DNA of 23,156 nt, taken from NCBI GenBank assembly GCA_958449715.1, contig CAUDIU010000022.1:1-23156 (forward strand), read 5' to 3'. Of this stretch, positions 7,534 to 15,233 are shown one piece after another (position 1 is the stretch's first letter; every line of letters begins with the position of its first letter). Origin of the DNA: an uncultured Clostridium sp. (GTDB lineage Bacteria > Cyanobacteriota > Vampirovibrionia > Gastranaerophilales > Gastranaerophilaceae). The position numbers were made by a program, and so were the translations under genes. The notes under the pieces were generated by a model. It was given only the letters and a program-made list of their open reading frames with translations. It searched no databases and was not told the DNA's origin.

Positions 7534-9054
7534 TTATAAAACCTCAAATTCATTCAGCCATTCTTTTTCTTGCTCTGTTAACATTGAAAAATCAATCAAT
7601 TTCTTTTCATAATTCATATGAACAAAAGATTTGATTTTACCATCTTTCATATAGCAAGAATTTTCAAGTCTTACACCAAAATAATCTTCATTATAAAGAC
7701 CAGGTTCAATTGTAAAACACATGTTATTTTTAATTTCAACTTTTGCCATTTCATTCTTGCTCAAATTCGGCGGATACTCATGTACACTTACACCAATTCC
7801 ATGACCTAAACCATGATTAAATACAAAACCGTCAATTTCATTTTCTGAATATATTTTTCGAGCTAGATTATCAATATCATACCCAACTTTTAAATCAGAA
7901 TTATATGCATTCAAAAACATTTTTAAAACAGTTGTATAAACTCGTTTTTGCAATTCAGAAGGGTTTCCTTTTACAAAAACTCTTGTAATATCAGTTGCCA
8001 AACCTTGTTCATAATAAGCTCCGCAATCAATTAATACAAGACTGCCGTCTTTTAAAATTTCATCTTTTGAGCACTTTGAATAATGAGCTAAAGCTGAATT
8101 TTTATCCTTTGCAACAATTGATTTAAAACTTAAACTCTTTGCACCAAAACGCTTAAATTCTTTTTCCAACTGCTCTGCAATATCATATTCTGAAATATTA
8201 TCATTATTTTCAATATAATCCCTAATAGCTTTAACTGCCATATCAGTTCGTTTAAAAGCCTCGATATAATGATTAATTTCATCATCAGTTTTTACTGACT
8301 TCATCAATTTTATCGGACTATCAGATAATACCTGAACTTTTTCGCCAATTAATTTATAATCATAAGCATTGATAGTTGATTTATCTACATAAATTTTGCC
8401 TTTATAACTTTCGACAAAATCGTCAATATCATCTAACAAACGAGCACGACCTGCTAAAATTACAGCTTTTCCTCTTATTTTAGAAGAATAATTTTTTGAA
8501 AAATCTCTTAAGTTAAATAAATAAGCAACTTCTTCTAAATTAGTAATTAAAACAGCACCATCAATATCAATATCTTTTATTTTTTCTTCTACAGAAACAC
8601 CATCAACTTTTACAATATTTGAACTATCATAATCAATAGTTTTATCTAAAGGATCATTGTTAAAATACTTTAACTTAATACCATTTTTTTCAAGATATTC
8701 AACACGTGTTTGAGAATTTTTCTTTGCAAAAATTCCTAAAGTTTCATCTTGAGGAATTTTTTTTATTAACTCTTCTAAAAAAGTTTGCCCTGTCTGCAAT
8801 TTAACAACAGATACAATATCATGATTAACCTCTAAATCTGCCTGAATATGGTATCTTCCATCAACAAATAAATAAATATCTTCCAAAGTTACTAAAACAT
8901 CTCCCGTAGAACCTGAAAAATCAGTCAAAAAATATCTTGAATTTTCTTCTAAAGGAGTATATTCTTCCAAATATTTATTCGTAGAATTTACGAGCAGGAA
9001 ATTTACTCCCTGCTCTTTCATAAATTCTCTAATCTTTTCGACTGAACTAATCAT
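7534..9054 (-). CDS. Xaa-Pro aminopeptidase (M24B family)
   Basis: Metallopeptidase that removes an N-terminal residue preceding proline; cytosolic. The 506-residue protein has two creatinase-like N-terminal domains (about 1-275) and a C-terminal pita-bread catalytic domain. Metal ligands are visible in LIDCGAYYEQGLATDITR, HGLGHGIG, TIEPGLY and VRLENS. The length and three-domain layout are closer to the eukaryote-type XPNPEP1 group than to the shorter PepQ group. I take ATG 9054 as start; a TTG one codon earlier is the alternative. The start overlaps the end of ppiC by 8 nt, so the two are translationally coupled. Confidence 0.9.
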   Translation of the reverse strand: MISSVEKIREFMKEQGVNFLLVNSTNKYLEEYTPLEENSRYFLTDFSGSTGDVLVTLEDIYLFVDGRYHIQADLEVNHDIVSVVKLQTGQTFLEELIKKIPQDETLGIFAKKNSQTRVEYLEKNGIKLKYFNNDPLDKTIDYDSSNIVKVDGVSVEEKIKDIDIDGAVLITNLEEVAYLFNLRDFSKNYSSKIRGKAVILAGRARLLDDIDDFVESYKGKIYVDKSTINAYDYKLIGEKVQVLSDSPIKLMKSVKTDDEINHYIEAFKRTDMAVKAIRDYIENNDNISEYDIAEQLEKEFKRFGAKSLSFKSIVAKDKNSALAHYSKCSKDEILKDGSLVLIDCGAYYEQGLATDITRVFVKGNPSELQKRVYTTVLKMFLNAYNSDLKVGYDIDNLARKIYSENEIDGFVFNHGLGHGIGVSVHEYPPNLSKNEMAKVEIKNNMCFTIEPGLYNEDYFGVRLENSCYMKDGKIKSFVHMNYEKKLIDFSMLTEQEKEWLNEFEVL

Positions 9055-9337
9055 CAATCATGCCTGTCAATTGAATTAAGTGCCAACCAAATTGAGTTTG
9101 AACAGGCTCAGAAATTTCACCAATTTCTTTCATCGCAAAAGCTGCATCTTCAAAAGGTTTTACCATAACTCCTTTTTTAAAGAAACCTAAATCTCCACCA
9201 TCACGACCAGATGGACAAAGAGATACTTCTTTTGCAGCATCAGCGAAAGATTTACCGCCCTTAATTTCTTCTAACAACTTTTTAGCTTCGTCTTCTGATT
9301 TTACTAATATATGACTTGCTCGAACTTCTCTTAACAT
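9047..9337 (-). CDS. Parvulin-type peptidyl-prolyl isomerase
   Basis: Catalyses cis-trans isomerisation of prolyl bonds during protein folding. At 96 residues it is essentially a single rotamase domain with no signal peptide or chaperone domain, so it is cytosolic and PpiC-like rather than PrsA/SurA-like. Signature stretches are VRASHILVKSEDEA, CPSGRDGGDLGFFKKG and PVQTQFGWHLIQL. AGGAG precedes the ATG. It is the first gene of the five-gene operon ending in dnaA-ruvA and has a good promoter just upstream. Confidence 0.92.
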   Translation of the reverse strand: MLREVRASHILVKSEDEAKKLLEEIKGGKSFADAAKEVSLCPSGRDGGDLGFFKKGVMVKPFEDAAFAMKEIGEISEPVQTQFGWHLIQLTGMIDD

Positions 9338-9370
9338 AACTATTTACTCCTATTTTTATTCTACCTTTAA

Positions 9371-9398
9371 ATAATAACATTAAAAAATTTTTATACAA
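9371..9398 (-). promoter_or_regulatory. Promoter of the ppiC-dnaA-ruvA operon
   Basis: On the minus strand TTGTAT, a 16-nt spacer and TATTAT with an upstream TGT (extended -10). It sits 34 nt before the ppiC start and immediately downstream of the terminator of the candidate non-coding RNA. Confidence 0.65.
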
Positions 9399-9411
9399 TT
9401 ACCCCATAATT

Positions 9412-9442
9412 AAAAAACTAGCCCGATAATCTCGGACAAGTT
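9412..9442 (-). terminator. Rho-independent terminator of candidate ncRNA
   Basis: On the minus strand an 11-position stem (AACTTGTCCGA / TCGGGCTAGTT, with one T-T mismatch and one wobble), a 5-nt loop and a run of six T. There is no coding gene upstream on this strand, so it implies a short non-coding transcript. Confidence 0.7.
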
Positions 9443-9565
9443 AGTGCATATCAAACATAGAGTCTGTAAATCTTGGGAATAAGCTTGTTATATTTTCAAC
9501 CAAACCTGCAAAGAGAAAAAATCTTATCGCAACCCCGAAAAAGTGCCTGGATATAACAAGCTTAC
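9412..9565 (-). ncRNA. Candidate structured non-coding RNA, about 154 nt
   Basis: The 390-bp gap between ppiC and the tRNA contains a self-contained minus-strand transcription unit. A promoter-like GTGAAA-17-TATTAT (9572-9600) predicts a start near 9565. The RNA would begin GUAAGCUUGUUAUAU, whose 14 nt pair perfectly with 9480-9493, enclosing a loop of about 57 nt that contains GGCACUUUUUCGGGG; a second domain follows and ends in the terminator hairpin. No open reading frame of note is present. Size fits 6S-like or other regulatory RNAs, but I do not recognise a family consensus (no SRP GGAAG loop, no RNase P or tmRNA signature). Existence is well supported; identity is unknown. Confidence 0.6.
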
Positions 9566-9571
9566 ATATAT

Positions 9572-9600
9572 ATAATAACGTTTTTTTTAGGACATTTCAC
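9572..9600 (-). promoter_or_regulatory. Probable promoter of the ncRNA
   Basis: On the minus strand GTGAAA (4 of 6 consensus), 17-nt spacer and TATTAT. The predicted start coincides with the first base of the long RNA stem. Confidence 0.5.
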
Positions 9601-9689
9601 CACTCTTAAGAATTAGTTTTTATAATATTTTATAAAGATTATTGATTAACTCTAAAGGATTAGTTTTTCTTATTTTTTTAATTTAACTC

Positions 9690-9717
9690 TTGCAAAAAAA
9701 TTTTTTTATATTATATT
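9690..9717 (+). promoter_or_regulatory. tRNA-Gly promoter
   Basis: TTGCAA, 16-nt spacer made of A and T runs, and TATATT. The expected start falls one or two bases before the mature tRNA 5' end. The preceding stretch 9601-9689 is AT-rich with nothing else recognisable. Confidence 0.6.
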
Positions 9718-9725
9718 AGAGATAT

Positions 9726-9798
9726 GCGGAAGTAACTCAATGGCTAGAGTACCTGCCTTCCAAGCAGGCTGTTGCGAGTTCGAGTCTCGTCTTCCGCT
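9726..9798 (+). tRNA. tRNA-Gly (anticodon UCC)
   Basis: A complete cloverleaf: acceptor GCGGAAG (9726-9732) pairs with CTTCCGC (9791-9797); anticodon arm CCTGC / GCAGG with loop CTTCCAA gives anticodon TCC, reading GGA-type glycine codons; T arm GCGAG-TTCGAGT-CTCGT contains the TTCGA loop. The discriminator base is T and the 3' CCA is not encoded, so it must be added after transcription. A T-run directly after the gene probably ends transcription. Confidence 0.96.
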
Positions 9799-9847
9799 TT
9801 TTTTGTACTTTTATCATCTCTTTTGATTATTTTTAAGTGAGGGAAAT

Positions 9848-10702
9848 ATGATTAATGAAATTTACGATTTTTCTGATAAGTTAGAAAAACTTCTTATTGC
9901 TCTACGCATAAAATTCGTGTTTGAAATCATTGTGATTTGTATTATCGGAATAATTTCTTTTAAGTTAATCGATATACTAGACTCTCATATAAAACAAAAA
10001 CTATCAGAAGGTAACAATTCCCCACTCACAAGATTTGTTCCAATTTTAAGCAACATATTAAAAGGAATTGTAATATTCTTTTTAGTTGCGTCATTCTTAC
10101 AAAGTCATGGCTATTCAATGTCATCACTAATAGCAGGTTTTGGAATTACAGGTTTAGCAGTAGGCTTTGCTGCACAACACACTATTGCAAATGTATTTGG
10201 AACATTCGGAATTTTATCAGACCACTCATACCAATTAGGTGACTACATCTCTGTTAACGGTTTTGAAGGAAATGTAGAAGATATAAATATGCGTTCCACG
10301 AAAATCAGAGCTCTTGATAATTCTCTAATCATATTGCCAAATGATGTAGTTGCCGGTACAGTTATCAAGAATGTAACTAATGGAGAAAAAAGAAGAATTT
10401 TTGAAACCTTTGGAGTTACATATGATACATCTGATGAAAAACTAAAAAAGGCAATTTCAATACTTGAAAATATCTTAAAAGATAACCCAAATGTTCATGA
10501 TGATTTTATCGTATACTTGGAGACATTATCTTCTAGTTCAATTGATATAAAAGTAAATGCGTACACTAAAACAAATGTATATAAAGAATTCCTAAAAATA
10601 AGAGAACAAGTTATACTGGAAGCTGTAAGACAATTCAGAGCCGAAGGAATTGACTTTGCATTTCCATCTACAACTGTTTACATGGCTAAAGATGAAAATT
10701 AA
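9848..10702 (+). CDS. MscS-family mechanosensitive channel
   Basis: Inner-membrane channel that opens under membrane tension and releases solutes during osmotic downshock. The 284-residue protein has three membrane helices in its first 130 residues; the pore helix is the Gly/Ala-rich LIAGFGITGLAVGFAAQHTIAN (about residues 93-114), followed by the beta domain (QLGDYISVNGFEGNVEDINM, then LDNSLIILPND) and a C-terminal alpha-beta domain. Length matches the small E. coli MscS class. GAGGG precedes the ATG at a usual distance. Its last 11 bases overlap the rlmH start, giving a two-gene operon. Confidence 0.93.
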   Translation: MINEIYDFSDKLEKLLIALRIKFVFEIIVICIIGIISFKLIDILDSHIKQKLSEGNNSPLTRFVPILSNILKGIVIFFLVASFLQSHGYSMSSLIAGFGITGLAVGFAAQHTIANVFGTFGILSDHSYQLGDYISVNGFEGNVEDINMRSTKIRALDNSLIILPNDVVAGTVIKNVTNGEKRRIFETFGVTYDTSDEKLKKAISILENILKDNPNVHDDFIVYLETLSSSSIDIKVNAYTKTNVYKEFLKIREQVILEAVRQFRAEGIDFAFPSTTVYMAKDEN

Positions 10703-11162
10703 AATTATTGCACTCGGAAAAATTAAAGAAAAATTTTTAAAAGCTGGTATAGATGAATTTCTAAAACGGCTAACACCTTATGCTTCAATAGAAATTATTG
10801 AAATTCCTGCAATAGAAATTAAAGACGAGAATTTAACAAATAAAATATTGGAAGAAGAAGGTCAAAAAATTCTCTCACACATAAAGCCGCAATCCTATGT
10901 AATTACTATGGAAATAAAAGGTAAAATGTTATCATCAGAAGAATTTGCACAAAAAATAGAAGAACTAACTAATGACGGCACTTCTGAAATAGTATTTGTA
11001 ATAGGATCTTCTTGCGGGATTTCTCCAATAGTATCAGAACGAGCAAACTTAAAAATGAGTATGTCTAAAATGACATTTCTGCATCAATTTGCACGTTTAA
11101 TACTAGTAGAACAAATCTATAGAGCTTTCAAGATTATTAAAGGTGAGACTTACCACAAATAA
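10692..11162 (+). CDS. rlmH: 23S rRNA (pseudouridine1915-N3)-methyltransferase RlmH
   Basis: Methylates pseudouridine 1915 in helix 69 of 23S rRNA on the assembled ribosome, using SAM. The 156-residue protein has the usual size and the N-terminal MKIKIIALGKIKEKF. The C-terminal SPOUT knot ends FLHQFARLILVEQIYRAFKI followed by IKGETYHK, a hallmark. The SAM-binding loop reads VFVIGSSCGIS where the family normally has IGG(A/S)xG, a mild deviation. I choose ATG 10692, inside the end of the MscS gene, because the longer reading from 10650 adds residues foreign to the family. It ends one base from the converging pilin gene at 11164 with no terminator between them. Confidence 0.93.
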   Translation: MKIKIIALGKIKEKFLKAGIDEFLKRLTPYASIEIIEIPAIEIKDENLTNKILEEEGQKILSHIKPQSYVITMEIKGKMLSSEEFAQKIEELTNDGTSEIVFVIGSSCGISPIVSERANLKMSMSKMTFLHQFARLILVEQIYRAFKIIKGETYHK

Positions 11163-11163
11163 A

Positions 11164-11891
11164 TCAATAATTCATCTCCCAATTATCATTTAAAATTTGT
11201 CCAAAACAACTATGCTGAACATAATTTATAGTAGCTTTACAGGCTTCAACTGTACCTCTAACTTCTGTTAAAGATTTTCCTTCACCGCATTCACCTTTGG
11301 TTCTGCAATCTATTCCAGCATCCTTGACATCAAGAACACCATCAGGGAAAATCGACAAATAAAAAGCATCACGCCCTAAAATATTTGGGCCTTGTGATCC
11401 ATTTATATCAATAAATACATAACCAAATGAACCATTATTATATGTCGCAGGATGATCCATACAAATAGAAGAACCACTTGACATTACAACACAAGAACCT
11501 GCAGACCATGAATTAATAGTATTGACATTACCCCCATTTATATTTTTATATGAGGTCGAAAAACATGGAGCTAGTACTCCATCACAACTTTGGACAAACT
11601 TAATATAATCTTCAAAAAAGATCTTTACATTAGCTTTACTGATTAAACCAGCCTCTTTAAGATTTAATGCATTTCTGTCAGTTTGATATTGTAAAAGAGC
11701 TTGCTGCAATTCATTATATACTTTATGCAACTGAGTAACATAAGATTTTCTTTGGTAATTCTGCATTAAAGTTGGAACGGTCATTGCTGACACTACACCA
11801 ATTATTCCTAATGTTACCAATACTTCTGCTAACGTAAATGCTGGAGCTGAGCCTAGATTACGCCCCCCCCCCGATTTTCAAATCTTTTCAT
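11164..11891 (-). CDS. Type IV pilin-like gene, frame broken by G10 tract (phase OFF)
   Basis: Pilin or pseudopilin of the same family as the gene at 1-705. The pilin frame contains FTLAEVLVTLGIIGVVSAM and MQNYQ, and later DINGSQGPNILGRDAFYLSI with several Cys residues. The natural start is ATG 11889-11891: AAAGGAG lies 6 nt upstream and a strong promoter further up. From this ATG translation reads MKRFENRGGGVI and stops at 11853-11855, because G10 (11863-11872, minus strand) puts it out of frame. With 8 or 11 G it would read MKRFENR, glycines, RNLGSAPA, then FTLAEV in one frame. No good internal start exists; the TTG at 11820 lies inside the pilin helix and would lose Glu5. I read this as an OFF phase rather than a dead gene, although a homopolymer sequencing error is possible. 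Confidence 0.85.
11863..11872 (-). repeat. G10 homopolymer (coding strand) in second pilin leader
   Basis: Ten consecutive G on the coding strand (C on the plus strand), codons 7-10 after the ATG at 11891. Length 10 is out of frame; 8 or 11 would restore the pilin. Confidence 0.92.
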
Positions 11892-11924
11892 ACTTCGCTC
11901 CTTTCTCTATACTTTCTTTCTATT

Positions 11925-11953
11925 ATAATAACACTATTTTTTGAATTTATCAA
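11925..11953 (-). promoter_or_regulatory. Promoter of the phase-variable pilin
   Basis: On the minus strand TTGATA, 17-nt spacer, TATTAT, with a second TATAAT shifted by 3 nt. It lies about 34 nt upstream of ATG 11891, supporting that ATG as the true start. Confidence 0.7.
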
Positions 11954-11995
11954 GGTATATTCATCTGTTTGGTCTAATATAAATCTGAATTAATG

Positions 11996-12004
11996 TGTTA
12001 TAAT
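11996..12004 (+). promoter_or_regulatory. Extended -10 promoter of the M49-like peptidase
   Basis: TGTTATAAT with perfect -10, about 28 nt before the ATG and divergent from the pilin promoter. No clear -35. Confidence 0.55.
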
Positions 12005-12032
12005 TGCGACAAATGTAAAGGAGAGATATTAT

Positions 12033-13757
12033 ATGAAAGATTTTGAATTGAATCTTACTATGGAAGAATTAGAAAAACGTACCCATAAAGATTATTTAAT
12101 GACAAAAAAGATGTTAAAAGCTGAAGCTCCAGAATATTTAGAACTTGCCGAAGGTGATAAAGAAGCTCTTAAACATCTTGTAAAAGCAGCTTATATATTA
12201 GAAAAAATCAATATGCAAATTGATTGTCATCACAATCTTGAATTCAAAGCATTTTTGGAAGAAGAAATAAAAAAAGGCAACAAACAAGCTGAACTTACAA
12301 AAATCCTTTTTGATGCCCAAAAGGGTATGAATGCAATAGATACAATGTCTAATAAAATTAACCTTGCAAAAGGAATTGTAGAATATCCCGGCAAAGGTGT
12401 TTATCCAGAAGACTTGTCAAAAGAAGAATTTCATTCGATTTTAACAAAAATGATTAACGGAGGAAAAATAGAAGAAGTCAAAAATATATTAACTCAACGT
12501 TCAGTAGTTGAAAGATCTGGTGATGAATTAGTTGGAATTGATTACATTAATAAATTCAAAGAAGATTTTTCAAAAATGGCAGATGAAATTGAAAAAGCTT
12601 CTGAAGTATCTACCAATGAAGATTTTAACGAATACTTAAAACTTCAAGCAAAAGCTCTAAGACAAGCTGACCCTATGCTTGATGCATACGCTGACAAAAA
12701 ATGGGCGACATTACAAGATACACCGCTTGAATTCACTATCACAAGAGAAAACTATGAAGATGAAATGACAGGAACTATCGCTGAAAATAAAGAGCTTTCT
12801 GAACTTCTTGATAAAAATGGAATTAAAGCAACTCCAAAAGATTTTCTAGGCGGCAGAGTTGGTATTGTAAACAAAAAAGGCACAGAAGCCCTTATGGCAA
12901 TAAAAAAATATCTTCCAACACTTGCTCAAAATATGCCATTTGCGGATGAATATGAGCAAAATATTAATCCCAACAGTGATGCAAAACAGACAATGGTAGA
13001 TGTAGATTTAGTAGCTGTGACTGGTGATGTAGGAGCATATAGAGGCGGAATAACCCTTGCTGAAAACTTACCAAATGATGACAAATTATCACTTACAATC
13101 GGTGGTGGCAGACGTAATGTTTACCACAGACAAATCCGTTTTATAAGTGATATGAAAAAACTACAAGAAAGACTTGATGCGATTTTAGATAAAGAACAAC
13201 ACAAATATTATTTAGATGAAGCAGACCACTGGTTTACAATAGGCCATGAAAATGCTCACTCACTTGGGCCTAAAAAAGCTTGTGAAACACTTGGGAAATA
13301 CCGTAATATTATAGAAGAAAACAAAGCAGATATGGGTTCTTTAGCTTTTGTTGACTTATTGACAGAACTTGGAATGTACACAGAAGAACAAAGAAAACAA
13401 ATCATTGTAACAACTCTTGCGGACAATTTCTTAAAATCAAAACCAACATTAAGTCAAGCTCATAGAGTGCGTACAGTAATGCAAAACAAATATTTCTCAG
13501 AACGTGGTGCATATGATATTGTAGATGGAAAAATTCATGTAAATATAGACAAAGTTGTTCCAATTGCAAAAGAAATGCTATCAGAAATTGTAAGAATTCA
13601 AATAGAAGGGGATTTTGATAAAGCAGAAAAATACGTACTTGATAACTTTATCTGGACAGATAACTTAGAATTAATTGCACAGAAATTACAAAAAATAAAT
13701 AAAACATTAAATGGCAGAACAGAATCTGAACTTGCAGAAAAACTGCTCAATGAATAA
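12033..13757 (+). CDS. M49-like zinc metallopeptidase (dipeptidyl peptidase III-related)
   Basis: Probable cytosolic zinc peptidase removing dipeptides from peptide N-termini. The 574-residue protein has no signal peptide. Family marks are DVDLVAVTGDVGAYRGGITL followed by AENLPND, the zinc motif HENAH (H405, E406, H409) and, about 20 residues on, EENKAD (E428-D433) giving the third ligand. Classical M49 enzymes have the six-residue HExxGH; a five-residue HExxH form is known in a few bacterial members such as that of Caldithrix. The first 200 residues are helical and charged. AAAGGAG precedes the ATG. It stands alone, ended by a strong palindromic terminator. Substrate is not predictable. Confidence 0.78.
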   Translation: MKDFELNLTMEELEKRTHKDYLMTKKMLKAEAPEYLELAEGDKEALKHLVKAAYILEKINMQIDCHHNLEFKAFLEEEIKKGNKQAELTKILFDAQKGMNAIDTMSNKINLAKGIVEYPGKGVYPEDLSKEEFHSILTKMINGGKIEEVKNILTQRSVVERSGDELVGIDYINKFKEDFSKMADEIEKASEVSTNEDFNEYLKLQAKALRQADPMLDAYADKKWATLQDTPLEFTITRENYEDEMTGTIAENKELSELLDKNGIKATPKDFLGGRVGIVNKKGTEALMAIKKYLPTLAQNMPFADEYEQNINPNSDAKQTMVDVDLVAVTGDVGAYRGGITLAENLPNDDKLSLTIGGGRRNVYHRQIRFISDMKKLQERLDAILDKEQHKYYLDEADHWFTIGHENAHSLGPKKACETLGKYRNIIEENKADMGSLAFVDLLTELGMYTEEQRKQIIVTTLADNFLKSKPTLSQAHRVRTVMQNKYFSERGAYDIVDGKIHVNIDKVVPIAKEMLSEIVRIQIEGDFDKAEKYVLDNFIWTDNLELIAQKLQKINKTLNGRTESELAEKLLNE

Positions 13758-13776
13758 ATTTAAGGACATATAAAAC

Positions 13777-13810
13777 AAAGCCAAGGATAAAATATTTTAT
13801 CCTTGGCTTT
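13777..13810 (+). terminator. Perfect 34-nt palindromic terminator
   Basis: A perfect inverted repeat (13777-13793 and 13794-13810) centred on AAAATATTTT, ending in a T-run, 20 nt after the M49-like gene. Confidence 0.85.
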
Positions 13811-13893
13811 TAATATTTTTTAAATATTAAGCAATTTTTTTTAACAAAAAACGTTTATAAATAATATAAGGGATATTTATAAAAGGGGATATT

Positions 13894-14421
13894 ATGACAG
13901 AACCGTTAAAAACAGTTGGGAATGTTTCTATTTCAAGCTTTCAATCATTTGATGGCTCTAATTTTACAGTTGCTGGAATTGAAGAAAAATACAAATATGG
14001 CAAAGGTTATGCATCTGCTTTTGTAGGAGCCGCTACAAATTTTAAAGATGATGGAATGTTTGTCGTTGATTTAAAAGGCGGATATGATTATGACTCCAAA
14101 GGAATATTCAACCAAAATTTACGAATCAGAAATAAAATGGGAAAAAATACTGAATCAACTCAAATAAGATACTCTCCTTTATCAGTAAATGTTCCTGTAG
14201 GCAAAAAAACAAACATATACTTAAATCCACACTATTCTGGCCAATATGACTACAATAAAGATAAATGGACAAACAGTATCGGAGCTTTCGCCGGAGTTAC
14301 TCAAAAAATCAATGATAATGCTTCAATATCAATTGAAGGGCAAAGATATAATTTACAAGATATAAAAGACAACAGTGGGAAAAATTGGAGTGTTAACGCT
14401 ATCGTTTCTTACAAATTCTAA
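13894..14421 (+). CDS. Beta-strand-rich protein resembling an outer-membrane barrel, no signal peptide
   Basis: I do not recognise the family. The 175-residue protein is built of alternating polar/aromatic strands (KGYASAFVGAATNF, GMFVVDLKGGYDY, NIYLNPHYSGQYDY, SIGAFAGVTQKI, ASISIEGQRYNL) and ends in VNAIVSYKF, a C-terminal Phe with alternating hydrophobics as in outer-membrane barrels. Yet the N-terminus MTEPLKTVGNVSISSF has no signal peptide, and AAAGGGG before the ATG supports this start. It could be a non-classical exported barrel, a fragment of a larger barrel, or a cytosolic beta protein. Its stop overlaps the converging folE2 stop by 4 bp, so no terminator separates them. Confidence 0.6.
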   Translation: MTEPLKTVGNVSISSFQSFDGSNFTVAGIEEKYKYGKGYASAFVGAATNFKDDGMFVVDLKGGYDYDSKGIFNQNLRIRNKMGKNTESTQIRYSPLSVNVPVGKKTNIYLNPHYSGQYDYNKDKWTNSIGAFAGVTQKINDNASISIEGQRYNLQDIKDNSGKNWSVNAIVSYKF

Positions 14422-15200
14422 TCTTTAATTTCGTGTTGAAAAGCCCAAGCAGAATGATTATGAATACTTTCAAAAGCTTCACATTCTACTTCAAATTCTT
14501 TTATTATATTATGATTTCTAAGTTTTACAACAACATCACGTAAAACATCTTCAACAAACTTCGGATTTTCCCACGCTTTTTCAGTTACATATTTTTCATC
14601 TTCTCTTTTTAAAAGCGGATATACTGGGCAAGAAGCACATGATTCAATTAAATCAATCAAATCTTCTATCCACACTTGTTCGCTTTCATCATAAGATACT
14701 CTAACTTTTATAAAAGCTCTTTGGTTATGTGCGCCATTATCTGAAATTTCTTTTGAACAAGGACAAAGTGTTGTAACAGGAACCTCTACTCCTAATATAA
14801 ATTTATAATCTCCATTTTCAATACGACCTTCAAAAGAACAATGATAACTCATAGGAGCAACCATACCTTTTACAGGAGATTTTTTATCAAGAAAATAAGT
14901 AAAACGAAATTCTAATTCTCCACTTTGAGCATCTAAATTTTTAATAATCTTTTCTAAACACCCTTTTATATCAACACCTAGTAAATTTTTATGCTGCCAC
15001 TCTGTCAAAACTTCAACGAATCTTGACATATGAGTTCCTTTATAATCTCTCGGCAAAGATACATTAACTCGAGCTTTAGCACATACAACTTGATTAGAAC
15101 TATTTTTTCTCTGAATTATTAAAGGTAAGTCCAGATGCTTAATTCCAACTTTTTGAATATCTACATTTCTATTATCTTTTAAATTTTGAATATCTTTCAT
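14418..15200 (-). CDS. folE2: GTP cyclohydrolase FolE2 (type IB)
   Basis: Converts GTP to dihydroneopterin triphosphate, the first step of folate and 7-deazapurine synthesis; the IB type works with several divalent metals and often replaces zinc-dependent FolE. The 260-residue protein has family length. Metal and substrate residues are visible in TTLCPCSKEISDNGAHNQRA (Cys and His ligands) and in the C-terminal SIHNHSAWAF. No clear Shine-Dalgarno precedes the ATG (GAATTAAGTT), so translation may start with little leader. Other folate genes are absent nearby. Confidence 0.93.
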   Translation of the reverse strand: MKDIQNLKDNRNVDIQKVGIKHLDLPLIIQRKNSSNQVVCAKARVNVSLPRDYKGTHMSRFVEVLTEWQHKNLLGVDIKGCLEKIIKNLDAQSGELEFRFTYFLDKKSPVKGMVAPMSYHCSFEGRIENGDYKFILGVEVPVTTLCPCSKEISDNGAHNQRAFIKVRVSYDESEQVWIEDLIDLIESCASCPVYPLLKREDEKYVTEKAWENPKFVEDVLRDVVVKLRNHNIIKEFEVECEAFESIHNHSAWAFQHEIKD

Positions 15201-15233
15201 AACTTAATTCTAGCATAAATATAAATATAAGCA

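Noticed and set aside
9412..9565. Riboswitch for ppiC
   Set aside because: The terminator is followed by a separate promoter for ppiC, and no ligand-binding consensus was recognised; a stand-alone RNA fits better.
11164..11891. Simple pseudogene call for the second pilin
   Set aside because: The only lesion is a G10 homopolymer in the leader; promoter, ribosome binding site and the rest of the frame are intact, which fits a reversible switch better than decay.
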